Below, one piece after another: positions 35,893 through 45,594 of a stretch of DNA of 64,000 nucleotides. Each line of letters begins with the position of its first letter. Within the stretch, counting starts at the first letter, position 1. The DNA is taken from positions 124,001-188,000 of the forward strand of contig JAUWMI010000001.1 of assembly GCA_030613245.1 (NCBI GenBank), in the 5' to 3' direction. The stretch is from Candidatus Sumerlaeota bacterium (GTDB lineage: Bacteria; Sumerlaeota; Sumerlaeia; MWCT01; JAUWMI01). The position numbers and the translations under genes were made by a program. The notes beneath the pieces are model-generated. The model had not been told where the DNA came from, ran no database searches, and saw only the letters and a list, made by a program, of their open reading frames with translations.

Positions 35893-36567
35893 CTACGGAT
35901 TTCGCATTACCACACTAGGCTCCTCATTTGACTGAAAACGAAGGATATTACCCATGCTGATAGTGCCGCGTGTGGGATCGTATACCCAACGAAAAGTCAG
36001 AGCGATCCCGGGCGGCTGAGGAGGATATCCTCCGGGCGCGCCGCTTGACAGAACGCCGATATGTCCGTCCGGGCCCACTGAAATAAGCATGTATCCAGGC
36101 TGCCTCTTCTCCGCATAGAGGTAGTTAACATAACGATAGCTCTGAATTGGATCGTAGTAGTCAATCTTATTCAGCGGCGCGGGCACGGATCGCTCAAATA
36201 TATCAACTGGAAGACTTGTCAAATAAGCTATAGGTGTAGTCAGACGACTCAAGTCCTCCATTTTCGTGTCCAGATCAGGTACAAAATTTGCGGTATCTTG
36301 CTCCGGATCAGCCACACCGTAATGCCGTTTTGGATATTTGTTATGGTCAACAGCGTATGCTTCCAGGCCATTCAACATTGTGCGCATATCAGCTTTAATG
36401 CGCGTGACCTTGGCCCGAGTTTGTGCATCCAGAAAATTCGGTAAGGCAATGGCGGCAAGGATTGAAATGATTGCCACAACAATCAGTAGTTCAATGAGCG
36501 TGAAGCTCTTTTTGCGCCTGCATATGCTATTGGTAAACAATTCTAATCCCTGTGAGTAGAATGCCAT
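35893..36567 (-). CDS. Type II secretion/type IV pilin-like pseudopilin
   Basis: 224 residues. The N-terminus has the prepilin signature KKSFTLIELLIVVAIISILAAIALPNF (positions about 19-45), with the essential Glu at +5. The residue before the cleavage site is Ser instead of the usual Gly. The C-terminal part (GVADPEQDT, YRYVNYLY, GYMLISVGPDGHIG) resembles major pseudopilins of GspG type. The 36567 ATG has no ribosome site and gives a long 21-residue leader; TTG at 36540, preceded by AGGGAT, would give a more usual leader. It heads a row of minus-strand genes for secreted proteins, so it may help export or display them. No other secretion-system gene is in the window. Confidence 0.85.
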   Translation of the reverse strand: MAFYSQGLELFTNSICRRKKSFTLIELLIVVAIISILAAIALPNFLDAQTRAKVTRIKADMRTMLNGLEAYAVDHNKYPKRHYGVADPEQDTANFVPDLDTKMEDLSRLTTPIAYLTSLPVDIFERSVPAPLNKIDYYDPIQSYRYVNYLYAEKRQPGYMLISVGPDGHIGVLSSGAPGGYPPQPPGIALTFRWVYDPTRGTISMGNILRFQSNEEPSVVMRNP

Positions 36568-36858
36568 TGTTGACCGTGCGCAATCGAACCTTCCTCCATA
36601 TTAGACGTATCACAGTGCCCAAAGTTCCAGGCCGCCTTTTCTCGTCGAGCGAGTCTTAGGAGAGCATTCCGAAAAGGAGACTTTTCTGTTTGTCAAAAAC
36701 AACGATAACTATGGGAGAAATAGAGCCTTTCGTCAAGCCAAAAAACACTATAATTACTCTATTAAGGCGCATTAATCTGGCCGATGCCGTATTAACGGGC
36801 ATTAATATGTCAGCTGCCGCAGGGTAAAATGGCGATAGGTCTTCATTTTCTCACTCCG
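36568..36858. other. Intergenic region between pseudopilin and tgt
   Basis: Holds the minus-strand promoter listed at 36708-36736 and a cluster of ATTAA words (GGCGCATTAATCTGG, CCGTATTAACGGGCATTAATATG) between 36765 and 36810 that could be a protein-binding region. No gene seen. Confidence 0.4.
36708..36736 (-). promoter_or_regulatory. Sigma-70-type promoter for the pseudopilin/secreted-protein genes
   Basis: On the minus strand TTGACG (complement of 36731-36736), 17-bp spacer, CATAGT (complement of 36708-36713). It points into the pseudopilin gene with a leader of about 135 nt. Confidence 0.45.
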
Positions 36859-38019
<1,161 letters not shown>

Positions 38020-39090
38020 CTATATAATCAGCATTGAATCGCCATAGCTATAGAAGCGGTACTGCTGCTGAATCGCCACCTGATATGCGGTTTTGATTGA
38101 ATCGAGACCAGCAAATGCTGCAACGAGCATGAACAGAGTTGTGCGTGGCAGGTGAAAATTGGTCAGGATTGCGTCAACCATCTTGAATTGATATCCGGGA
38201 AGAATCATAAGCGTGGTCATACCTGATGTTGGTGCAGTAGAACCATCGGACCTCGCCAAGGTTTCCAGTGTGCGCACTACAGTAGTGCCGACCGCCACGA
38301 TTCGCTGCCCTGCGTGTTTTGCCCGTGTGAGCATTTCGGCATTTTCCTGGTCGAGAGTAAAGTATTCAGCATGCATGGGATGATCTTCAACCTTTGGGGT
38401 TGTGACTGGTTTGAATGTGCCTGCTCCAATGTGCAGGGTAACCCAGGCCAGGTCAATACCCGAAGCCCGCAGATTCTCAAGCAGTGGAGTGTTGAAGTGC
38501 AGGCCCGCGGTTGGGGCGGCAACCGAGCCTCGCTCCGTCGCGTACACCGTCTGGTAGCGTTCCTTGTCGCCTTCTTCTTCCAGAGGTAGCTGGCGAGGGA
38601 ATTGCGCAATGCGCTTTCTGGCCTGGAGAATATAGGGCGGCAGCGGTGTGTGGCCGAGCTTATCCAGGGTCTCCCACCACTCGCCCGAGCAGTTGAACTG
38701 AATCAGACGTTCTCCCTTGCTGCGGTATTCGAGCACTTCGGCTTCAAGCAGGTTCTTTTGAAAGACGATTTGGGTACCTTTTTGAATTTTCTTACCAGGT
38801 TTGACCAGGGCTGTCCAGCGCTTGGGCGCCTCTTCACGCAGCAGAAGGACTTCTACTGTGCCGCCAGAGGGAAGCTTGTGACCAATCAGACGGGCTGGAA
38901 TAACCCGGGAGTTATTAAGCACCAGTGCATCGCCGGACCGCAGCAGCGTGGGGAGGTCATAGAAGTGATGATGTGAGATGCTGTGCGAGGAGCGATTGAC
39001 GACCATGAGGCGTGCCTGGTCGCGCTGTGCCGCGGGATGCGTGGCCACGAGATGTTCAGGGAGTGGGTAGTCGAAGAGGCCTAGGTCCAT
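38020..39090 (-). CDS. queA: S-adenosylmethionine:tRNA ribosyltransferase-isomerase
   Basis: 356 residues. It transfers and isomerises the ribosyl part of SAM onto preQ1-modified tRNA to give epoxyqueuosine. The family start (LFDYPLPEHLVATHPAAQRDQARLMV), GDALVLNNSRVIPARL, VAAPTAGLHF, TLHIGAGTFKPV, HAEYF and NFHLPRTTLFMLVAAFAG are all present. It lies upstream of tgt and is probably cotranscribed. I looked for a preQ1 riboswitch in the 229 bp between it and ruvX and saw none. Confidence 0.96.
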   Translation of the reverse strand: MDLGLFDYPLPEHLVATHPAAQRDQARLMVVNRSSHSISHHHFYDLPTLLRSGDALVLNNSRVIPARLIGHKLPSGGTVEVLLLREEAPKRWTALVKPGKKIQKGTQIVFQKNLLEAEVLEYRSKGERLIQFNCSGEWWETLDKLGHTPLPPYILQARKRIAQFPRQLPLEEEGDKERYQTVYATERGSVAAPTAGLHFNTPLLENLRASGIDLAWVTLHIGAGTFKPVTTPKVEDHPMHAEYFTLDQENAEMLTRAKHAGQRIVAVGTTVVRTLETLARSDGSTAPTSGMTTLMILPGYQFKMVDAILTNFHLPRTTLFMLVAAFAGLDSIKTAYQVAIQQQYRFYSYGDSMLII

Positions 39091-39319
39091 TAGACATGTT
39101 CACCGTGGTTCTCATACAGTCAGTTCCGCCCGCGTACGTTAGGGTATTCTCTCCAGCAAACAAGCACGCTAGCAGAATTCGCGGGGGACAGAAGTTTATC
39201 TTGAATTTGTCGAACCATTTGTTGATGGTATATGTAGATTTTCTTGCCTGGGGTTTGTGATCTTTCTTTGTCTAACGAATTCAGTGTGATGAAATCAACG
39301 TTTTTCTTGGAGCAGAGCC

Positions 39320-39757
39320 ATGGTGCGTATTCTCGGGCTTGACGTCGGCGACGTGCGGATTGGCGTTGCGCTAAGCGATCCACTCGGTCTTACCGCACAA
39401 CCGCATGCGGTGATCACACGCGACCGGAAGGAAAGCGAGTTCTCTGCGCTCCAGCGCATTCTTGACGAGTTCGAGGTAAAACGTATCGTGCTCGGACTTC
39501 CCCTCAATATGAACGGGACGCTGGGGCAGCAGGCTCAACGCGTACAGAAATTCGCCGAGATGCTGCGTCGCATGGCTCCGCACGTTGAGATAGAGTTCTG
39601 GGACGAGCGACTGAGCTCCGCAGCGTCGGAGCGGATACTGATCAACTCCGGCATGCGTCGGAACAAGCGGCGTTGCACCATTGACAAGGTGGCTGCGGCC
39701 ATTATTCTGCAGGGCTATCTTGACCGACAGTGTGCTCAAAGCGCCGAGCCTGAATAA
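39320..39757 (+). CDS. ruvX: Putative pre-16S rRNA nuclease/Holliday junction resolvase (YqgF)
   Basis: 145 residues, typical. RNase H fold with ILGLDVGDVRIGVALSDP at the start (first catalytic Asp), IVLGLPLNMNGTLGQQAQ in the middle, FWDERLSSAASE carrying the second acidic cluster, and DKVAAAIILQGYL at the end. Known members process the 5' end of 16S rRNA. ATG 39320 has GGAG at good spacing. It is divergent from queA. Confidence 0.93.
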   Translation: MVRILGLDVGDVRIGVALSDPLGLTAQPHAVITRDRKESEFSALQRILDEFEVKRIVLGLPLNMNGTLGQQAQRVQKFAEMLRRMAPHVEIEFWDERLSSAASERILINSGMRRNKRRCTIDKVAAAIILQGYLDRQCAQSAEPE

Positions 39758-39869
39758 TAGGCTCCCGCCCAGGGCATCACCGGTCGCAGATAACACGAGT
39801 TTACGCGACCCTGGCGCATAGTGACCTATAGAGCAACTCGCAATAGTGCAGCAGCGAAGATCGTTGTGC

Positions 39870-40433
39870 TTAGAATCTCCACGGCCAAATCTGGCAGATA
39901 AGTACCGACGCAATCATACCTATAATGTCACCGATCAGACATGCGGGTACTGCATGTCGGCTGTTTCTCACCCCAACCGCGCCAAAGTACACTGCCAACA
40001 CGTAAAAGGTTGTCTCCGTGCTCCCCTGGATACACGAGGCGATCAGACCGTCAAAAGAATCTGGCCCATGTTCTTTAAAAATTTCAATCATCAACCCGCG
40101 GGCACCGCTACCTGACAACGGGCGTATAAAGCAAAGTGGAAGAATTGACGGTGGCATGTTGATCAGGTTAGTCACAGGCTTCACGATGCTTTCGAACACG
40201 TCCATCGCCCTTCCGCTCCGAAACAGCCCGATTGCCACCAGAATGGCCACCAGATACGGGATGATCATTACTGCGACGTTGAAGCCTTCCTTGGCGCCCT
40301 CGACAAAGACCTCGTATACCTTGACCTTGCGGCAATAGGCGTAGAGCGTAATGGACAAAATAATCAGCGGAATGCACCATTGCGAAAAGACATCAATTGT
40401 AGTCATGAGAGTGCTAGCCATGGTTTTATTCAT
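39870..40433 (-). CDS. spmB: Spore maturation-type protein SpmB (nucleoside recognition domain)
   Basis: 187 residues from ATG 40433; the longer frame to 40610 reads through the end of spmA and is not used. The protein has several membrane segments and the gate-like nucleoside-recognition pattern: FVEGAKEGFNVAVMIIPYLVAILVAIG, later RPLSGSGARGLM and GSTETTFYVLAVYFGAVGV. SpmA and SpmB form a pair whose transport substrate is not firmly known; they also occur in non-sporulating bacteria, as must be the case here. Its start overlaps the stop of spmA by 8 bp. Confidence 0.9.
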   Translation of the reverse strand: MNKTMASTLMTTIDVFSQWCIPLIILSITLYAYCRKVKVYEVFVEGAKEGFNVAVMIIPYLVAILVAIGLFRSGRAMDVFESIVKPVTNLINMPPSILPLCFIRPLSGSGARGLMIEIFKEHGPDSFDGLIASCIQGSTETTFYVLAVYFGAVGVRNSRHAVPACLIGDIIGMIASVLICQIWPWRF

Positions 40434-41118
40434 CCTTTGGTATCGCTTTTCCTGCGAGGTGGTCGTCGTAGTAATCCGCAGGTGGCTTACTGAATTTCTG
40501 GAAGAGCCGGGCAGCCGTGATGCCACCAATGGTTGACAGGGCTGTGGCGATGAACGCAGGAGCAAGAATGGCCTGGGGATTAACAGACCCTGTTGTGGCG
40601 CGGAATGCAATGACGCTGAAGGGAATCAGCGTGACACTGGAGGTATTGATGGCCAGAAACATCACCATTGCATTTGTTGACACAGCTTTTTCCTTGTTTA
40701 AGGTTTGCAGCTCTTTCATCGCCTTGAGGCCGAGCGGAGTAGCGGCATTATCCAGACCCATCATATTGGCGGCAATGTTCATCAGCATTGCGCCCATTGC
40801 CGGGTGTTCGCTCGGAATACGCGGAAAAAGCCGACGCATAACAGGACTCATAAGCCGTGCGAGTGCTGACACGAGCCCTGCTTCCTGGGCGATCTTCATG
40901 ATGCCGAGCCAGAGCGCCATCAGTCCGATATACTCGATGCAGATATTCACGGCAAGTTGCGACATCTCAAACGACTTTTGTGTCAGATCTGAGCCAACGG
41001 ATTTGATCGCTTCAATGCGTGCTTCGAAGGTTTTCTCATGGATCGCGTCGCTCGTGGCACTGTAGATGCCAATAATGACGCCCAGGACAATTAGTATGAT
41101 CCAGACATGGTTCATCAT
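40426..41118 (-). CDS. spmA: Spore maturation-type protein SpmA (nucleoside recognition domain)
   Basis: 230 residues, several membrane helices. Diagnostic: MNHVWIILIVLGVIIGI at the start, then IGLMALWLGIMKIAQEAGL, MGAMLMNIAANMMGLDNAATP and FLAINTSSVTLIP. It forms a pair with SpmB, encoded with an 8-bp overlap directly downstream. GGAGGTG lies upstream of the ATG at 41118. No sporulation genes are visible and the outer-membrane genes make sporulation unlikely, so a general transport role is more sensible. Confidence 0.92.
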   Translation of the reverse strand: MMNHVWIILIVLGVIIGIYSATSDAIHEKTFEARIEAIKSVGSDLTQKSFEMSQLAVNICIEYIGLMALWLGIMKIAQEAGLVSALARLMSPVMRRLFPRIPSEHPAMGAMLMNIAANMMGLDNAATPLGLKAMKELQTLNKEKAVSTNAMVMFLAINTSSVTLIPFSVIAFRATTGSVNPQAILAPAFIATALSTIGGITAARLFQKFSKPPADYYDDHLAGKAIPKDE

Positions 41119-41338
41119 TGGGTAATCACCTCCTTTCTGAAGAATTTAAGCCTTTGGTTTGGGCTGCGGCATAGATGGCAGCTATACAACGTGAAACCGA
41201 GAGATCTGGGAATTAAAGTCTGGGTGGGGACTTTGATTGTTTGCAGCACTCTTGGATTATGCATGGCTAACTCAAGTAACGGATGAACTGACCCATTACA
41301 GATGGAAGATGCAAACTGTTGCTTCTGTGCTTCTCATT

Positions 41339-41366
41339 GTAGGGACAAATCATAATCTGTCCCTAC
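41339..41366. repeat. Palindromic repeat GTAGGGACA...TGTCCCTAC overlapping a stop codon
   Basis: 28 bp with perfect 9-bp arms (GTAGGGACA and TGTCCCTAC) around an AT-rich core. It overlaps the end of the GT2 gene, whose last residues GRDRL and stop are encoded by the repeat. Same family as 28501-28538 and 47230-47257. Confidence 0.75.
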
Positions 41367-42126
41367 CGTTTCTACGTTTGCCGGTGTGCGCTAGCCGGTG
41401 TCTAAGTATCATATGCAGCGTTTCGATAACTGTTGTTAGCACGTGAATTTTGCTGCGCCCTTGCTTGCGATCATAGCGCAGCGTAAATGGAATCTCCGCG
41501 ATTTTCGTTGTCAGCGAAGAGAGATTTAGCAGTATCTCATCGGTACAGGCGAAACCGCTGCGCGTAATGATGCGCTCACCAAAGTGCTGCATTGCTTGAC
41601 GAAGAATGCGGACCCGGTACGCACGGTATCCGCATGTGTAGTCTTTTACGCCTGGCAAGGGAAGAAAGATTTGGAAGAGGAGCTTTGCCCCGCGACTGTA
41701 GAACTTGCGGAGTACAGGAACCCCGATTTCCTGGCTGCCGGGTTGATAGCGCGATGCGATGACTATGTCGCAGCCCTGCTGAATTTTCGCCACCATATGG
41801 GGAATGTATTCGGGCGGATGCGTATGATCAGCATCCATGCTAATCACAACATCATCGTCGTTCTCAGCTAGGGTTAACGCTTCAGCAAGGCCGGTTCGAA
41901 TAGCTTGTCCGAGTCCTTGATTGGTGGGATGCGAGATCAGGTGGATGGGGAGAATCGGCGTGTAGCGTTCAATGACGTGGAGTGTCTGGTCTGTGCTTCC
42001 ATCATTTACAATAATCAACTGAAACCGAGCAGGAAGCTTGGCTATGATGTCTTTGAAATCTTTGAGGAGATTCCCGATGCCGGCTTCTTCGTTAAAGGCG
42101 GGCAGCAGAACGATAATTTGGGTCAT
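41350..42126 (-). CDS. GT2 family glycosyltransferase (dolichol-phosphate-mannose-synthase-like)
   Basis: 258 residues, without C-terminal membrane helices. GT-A fold: IIVLLPAFNEEAGIGNLL, then LIIVNDGSTDQTL, a long acidic loop and VVISMDADHTHPPEYI with the metal-binding Asp residues, later DYTCGYRAYR and a C-terminal RSKIHVL segment. Such enzymes usually move a sugar onto polyprenyl phosphate at the membrane. With the UbiA-type gene at 43.2 kb this hints at polyprenyl-phosphate sugar chemistry, though the two genes are separated and on opposite strands. The last five residues come from a palindromic repeat. Confidence 0.88.
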   Translation of the reverse strand: MTQIIVLLPAFNEEAGIGNLLKDFKDIIAKLPARFQLIIVNDGSTDQTLHVIERYTPILPIHLISHPTNQGLGQAIRTGLAEALTLAENDDDVVISMDADHTHPPEYIPHMVAKIQQGCDIVIASRYQPGSQEIGVPVLRKFYSRGAKLLFQIFLPLPGVKDYTCGYRAYRVRILRQAMQHFGERIITRSGFACTDEILLNLSSLTTKIAEIPFTLRYDRKQGRSKIHVLTTVIETLHMILRHRLAHTGKRRNGRDRL

Positions 42127-42290
42127 CGTAGCGCCTGTTCCATTGTGTTCGGACTGGCGTATTCATGTGCCGGGATATTCTGGACGGCCTTGTGCGTAAA
42201 CAGGTGTCCCTGCAATGTTCGGTCAGACAAGTACTGGCCCCCGCAGAAAGTATAGAAACCCTCTCAACCAGGCAACCGGCGGCTTCGGAC

Positions 42291-42893
42291 TCAGGAGCTG
42301 GACTTGAAGATATTCCTTGAGCTGGTAATCTCCGCACCAGCCTGACTCATCTCTTCGAGCGCCTGCTGGCTGCCCTCTGGTGTCAGACTCTTGATAGCAT
42401 CTTCAAGAACCTTAACCTCATACCCTCTTGTGCACGCGCCCAGCACCGCCACTTTGACTCAGTAATCTGTTGCAACTCCGTAGACCACCAGCTCGTGCCT
42501 CTTGAGCTGAGCAAGCAGCACTTCGGTATTCGGGTTAGAGAAGATGTCAAGCGACGATTTTTCGACGATCACCTGCTCCGCGGAGCCTGGCAGCGCAAAA
42601 CTACCTCGCTCCGGGATTACCACTGGAGCGGAGGTGAGCGTTTCTGGCACTTTCTGCTGTCCAGGGGTTCCCTTGACGCAGTGTGGGGGAAACTGCTGAA
42701 ATTCAGGATCATCTGCGGCGTGCGCGTCCATAGAAGAGATAATCGGGATGTGATGCGCCCGGGCAAATTGCGTAAGTTGTTTTAACAAGGGAAGGAGCTG
42801 CTCGGCACTCTCAACGTAAAGACGGCCGTGTGGCAGCATAAAGTCAATTTGCGTATCAATATCTATAAAAATCCACTTCCCTTCGTCTCCCAT
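42291..42893 (-). CDS. Nicotinamidase/isochorismatase-family hydrolase, candidate selenoprotein (in-frame UGA)
   Basis: ATG 42893 follows GGAGGT at 6 nt. The first 144 codons give a cysteine hydrolase: DIDTQIDFM with catalytic Asp, MDAHAADDPEF, HCVKGTPGQ with catalytic Lys, and LVVYGVATDY. Family members continue with CVKAAVLGA, the Cys being the nucleophile. Here that codon is TGA (42459-42461), and the same frame goes on for 55 codons with VKVAVLGACTRGYEVKVLEDA and ALEEMSQAGAEI, a complete family C-terminus, ending at TGA 42291. Read through, the protein has 200 residues, the normal length, with residue 145 decoded from UGA. Selenocysteine at the nucleophile position is the most economical reading; a recent nonsense mutation is the alternative. 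Substrate, nicotinamide or another amide, is not certain. Confidence 0.7.
42430..42452 (-). promoter_or_regulatory. Possible SECIS-like hairpin after the UGA codon
   Basis: Counting the U of UGA as +1, GUG (10-12) can pair with CAC (30-32) and GCG (13-15) with CGC (24-26), with an 8-nt loop GUGCUGGG at 16-23 and a 3-nt bulge. A G/U-containing apical loop at this distance suits bacterial SECIS elements, but six base pairs is weak and I could not compute a fold. Confidence 0.3.
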
Positions 42894-43227
42894 GTCAAGA
42901 CCTCCACACCAGAATACAAAAAGAGAGATTGGACATGCGGAAATTACGATGAATCTAGAAAGGGTGGGAAAAAAGGTCAAGCAATTTTGCAGATTATAGG
43001 AGATAGGCGCAAGGTGCGCCGTCTAAATACTGATATGGCGCAGCGCTCAGTGTGGCCAACAAAAGACTAGACAAACTTCTGTGTGTGTAATACTAGGGTT
43101 CTTCGATTTGATTTGATACAGGCCTCTTGGAGATTGGCGAGGCACAAACGGAAAGCGGAAGGTATCCATACCGTGTGCAGGTCTACTATGACCTCTAAGC
43201 GATGTGAAATAGCAAGTAGGGACGTCA
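42894..43227. other. Divergent intergenic region
   Basis: Between the start of the nicotinamidase-family gene and the UbiA-type gene. No gene, repeat or convincing promoter seen; a GTGTGTGTAATACTAG stretch near 43080 is a possible weak -10. Confidence 0.35.
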
Positions 43228-44097
43228 ATGGTTAAAGTACTGTTTCAGGCGTTGCGTCCGAAGCAATGGACGAAAAATCTCCTCATCTTTGCCGGGATCA
43301 TTTTCTCGCAGAACCTGTCCAACCTGCATATGGTGCGCAATGTGGCGCTGGCATTTGTGGATTTCTGTCTGCTTTCAGGCGTTATGTACCTGATAAATGA
43401 TATTAAGGACCGCGACACAGACCGAGAGCACCCCGAAAAGCGCCTGCGCCCGATTGCTTCCGGCGCACTGTCCGTTCAGGCGGCCATAGTATGGGCCGTG
43501 GTGCTGAGTCTGATCGCGCTAGGCGGCGCGTTTCTGATTACCGTGAGTTTTGGAATCTGCGCGGTGGTTTACGTGGTACTGCTCACGGCGTATTCATTCC
43601 ATTTGAAACACATCGTCATTCTGGACATCATGGTGCTATCGCTGGGCTACGTCTTGCGTGCGGTTGCCGGCGTCGCGGCCATTCGTATCGCTAGTGTCGA
43701 GATCGTTATCACACCGTGGTTCATAACATGCACGCTGTTTCTTGCGTTGTTCATAGTAATATGTAAGAGGCGCCATGAGCTGGTGCTTCTAGATAATCGG
43801 GCAGGAAGTCATCGTAAGGTATTGCAGGAATACACGCCGGCTTTTTTGGACCAGATGGTGGCCGTCACTACCTCGACTACAGTTATTTCGTATGCGCTCT
43901 GGACGACTCTGGGTCAATTCAAGGGTCACATGGTTTATACGCTACCCTTTGTCGTATACGGCATTTTTCGCTACCTTTACATTGTCTACAGGAAGGAGGA
44001 GGGGGGTGCCCCTGAGATCGCGCTGTTGCGCGATCGATCGCTCCTCATAAATATCTTTCTCTGGTTGATTGCTGTCGTACTCCTCCTGAATCTCTAA
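43228..44097 (+). CDS. UbiA-family prenyltransferase, decaprenyl-phosphate phosphoribosyltransferase-like
   Basis: 289 residues with about eight membrane segments. The first Asp-rich motif is NDIKDRDTDREHPEK followed by RLRPIASG, exactly the form seen in the polyprenyl-phosphate phosphoribosyltransferase branch (Rv3806c-like); RPKQWTKNLLIFAG at the N-terminus supports this. The second motif region (YSFHLKHIVILDIMVLSLGYVLRAVAG) is present with a single Asp. Family members attach phosphoribose to decaprenyl phosphate for arabinose donors or other glycans. No epimerase genes are nearby, so the product is unknown. The gene precedes trkA by 66 bp. Confidence 0.85.
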   Translation: MVKVLFQALRPKQWTKNLLIFAGIIFSQNLSNLHMVRNVALAFVDFCLLSGVMYLINDIKDRDTDREHPEKRLRPIASGALSVQAAIVWAVVLSLIALGGAFLITVSFGICAVVYVVLLTAYSFHLKHIVILDIMVLSLGYVLRAVAGVAAIRIASVEIVITPWFITCTLFLALFIVICKRRHELVLLDNRAGSHRKVLQEYTPAFLDQMVAVTTSTTVISYALWTTLGQFKGHMVYTLPFVVYGIFRYLYIVYRKEEGGAPEIALLRDRSLLINIFLWLIAVVLLLNL

Positions 44098-44163
44098 AAA
44101 GGGCAACAGGAGGCATGGCGCGGGTAGCGGGGTTTTCTTATATTTATCCCAGGATTGTGGATC

Positions 44164-45519
44164 ATGAACATTATTATTGTCGGAGCGGGAACGGTTGGGT
44201 CGAATATCGCGGAGCTCCTGCTTCAGGAGAACCATGATATTACGGTCATTGATATTGATAAGGGGCGCCTGCAGGATCTTGGCGAGCTGCTGGACATCCG
44301 AACGCTTCACGGGTACGGAACGAGCACGGAGGTGCTTGCAGCCGCAGGAATTGCCGAGGCGCAGTTGCTCCTGGCGGTAACGAACAATGATGAGGTGAAC
44401 ATGATCAGCGCGTTCACGGCCAAGCAGATGGGAGCACGCAAGACCGTTGCTCGTGTGCGGAACAGGTGCTATCTGGACGCTACCAAGTTAAACTATCGCC
44501 GATTCCTGGGGATTGATCTCATTATCAGTCCAGAGATTCTCACCGCTGTCGAAATCGTTAGATTTCTCGATAACCCGGATGCAATGGCATTGGCGCACTA
44601 TGCACATGGGAAGGTGCAGCTGCGCCAGCTCGTGTTAAGCGCGTCTTCGCGATTTGTTGGTCAGCAATTGCGCAATATCAGCCTGCCGGAGGGCGTTCTG
44701 GTTGTCTCAATCGCAAGAGAGAAGGCACTGATAATCCCAAAGGGCGACGACCAACTGCTTCCTGGTGATAAGATTACGATCATCGGCATACCTGAACGCA
44801 TGACCGAAGTGCAGCGGATGTTTAAGCCACCTTCACCTGAAGTGGAGACCATTATGATTGCCGGTGGGGGAGAGACAGGCCTCTTTCTTGCCGAGACGCT
44901 TGAACAACGCGACTACAAAGTCAAACTCGTTGAGGCAAATCGTGAGCGCTGTCATTATTTGAGTGAAATTCTGACTCGAACGGCAGTGGTTCACGGCGAC
45001 GTGACCAAGCTTCCCTTCTTGCTCGAAGAGCGGGTTAAGAATGTCGACGTTTTTATCGCGGTGACCGGCGATGATGAGACCAACGTGATGTCGAGCGTGC
45101 TGGCGAAGGAAATTGGGGTCAAGCAGTGTGTGACGAAGGTTGGGCGGCCAGATTATGTAGCTGTCTTGCGTAAGATGGGTATTGACCTCGTCCTGAGTCC
45201 GCGGATGGTGACGGCCAATAAAGTATTGTCACTGGTCAAGCGTGGCATCATTAAGTCGGTCTCTCTAATCGAAGAAGGGAAAATAGAAGTGATTGAGTTC
45301 CAGGCCATGGGGGATTCAAAGGTGGTTGGTAAACCGTTGAGTCAGATTGCGTTTCCCAAAGGAACCCTTGTGGCGGCCCTGGTGAAACACGGAGAGGTCA
45401 GGGTTCCACGCGGAACTGATGTGATTGAGGCTGGGGACATTGTGATTGCTGTTGGATTGACTGAAGTGATTGACGATCTGGAGACTCTGTTCCATTCGCA
45501 AACCGAAATTCGGGTCTAA
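44164..45519 (+). CDS. trkA: Trk potassium uptake regulatory subunit TrkA
   Basis: 451 residues from ATG 44164, the usual family start (MNIIIVGAGTVGSNIAE). Two RCK units: nucleotide-binding loops VGAGTVGSNIAELL and IAGGGETGLFLAETL, each followed by a RCK_C domain (about 140-220 and 365-445). The pair binds NAD(H) or nucleotides and gates the TrkH channel. It is followed by trkH 75 bp downstream, the standard arrangement. Confidence 0.96.
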   Translation: MNIIIVGAGTVGSNIAELLLQENHDITVIDIDKGRLQDLGELLDIRTLHGYGTSTEVLAAAGIAEAQLLLAVTNNDEVNMISAFTAKQMGARKTVARVRNRCYLDATKLNYRRFLGIDLIISPEILTAVEIVRFLDNPDAMALAHYAHGKVQLRQLVLSASSRFVGQQLRNISLPEGVLVVSIAREKALIIPKGDDQLLPGDKITIIGIPERMTEVQRMFKPPSPEVETIMIAGGGETGLFLAETLEQRDYKVKLVEANRERCHYLSEILTRTAVVHGDVTKLPFLLEERVKNVDVFIAVTGDDETNVMSSVLAKEIGVKQCVTKVGRPDYVAVLRKMGIDLVLSPRMVTANKVLSLVKRGIIKSVSLIEEGKIEVIEFQAMGDSKVVGKPLSQIAFPKGTLVAALVKHGEVRVPRGTDVIEAGDIVIAVGLTEVIDDLETLFHSQTEIRV

Positions 45520-45594
45520 GAAGATACGGCTGGCTGGGGTTGTAACTACCGAGTTGCATAGCTGGCCCCGAGATTTCATCCGGGAGAGCAGGGA

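Noticed and set aside
42092-42337. 81-codon minus-strand frame over the end of the nicotinamidase-family gene
   Set aside because: Composition is random-like, and the competing frame continues the nicotinamidase fold beyond the UGA.
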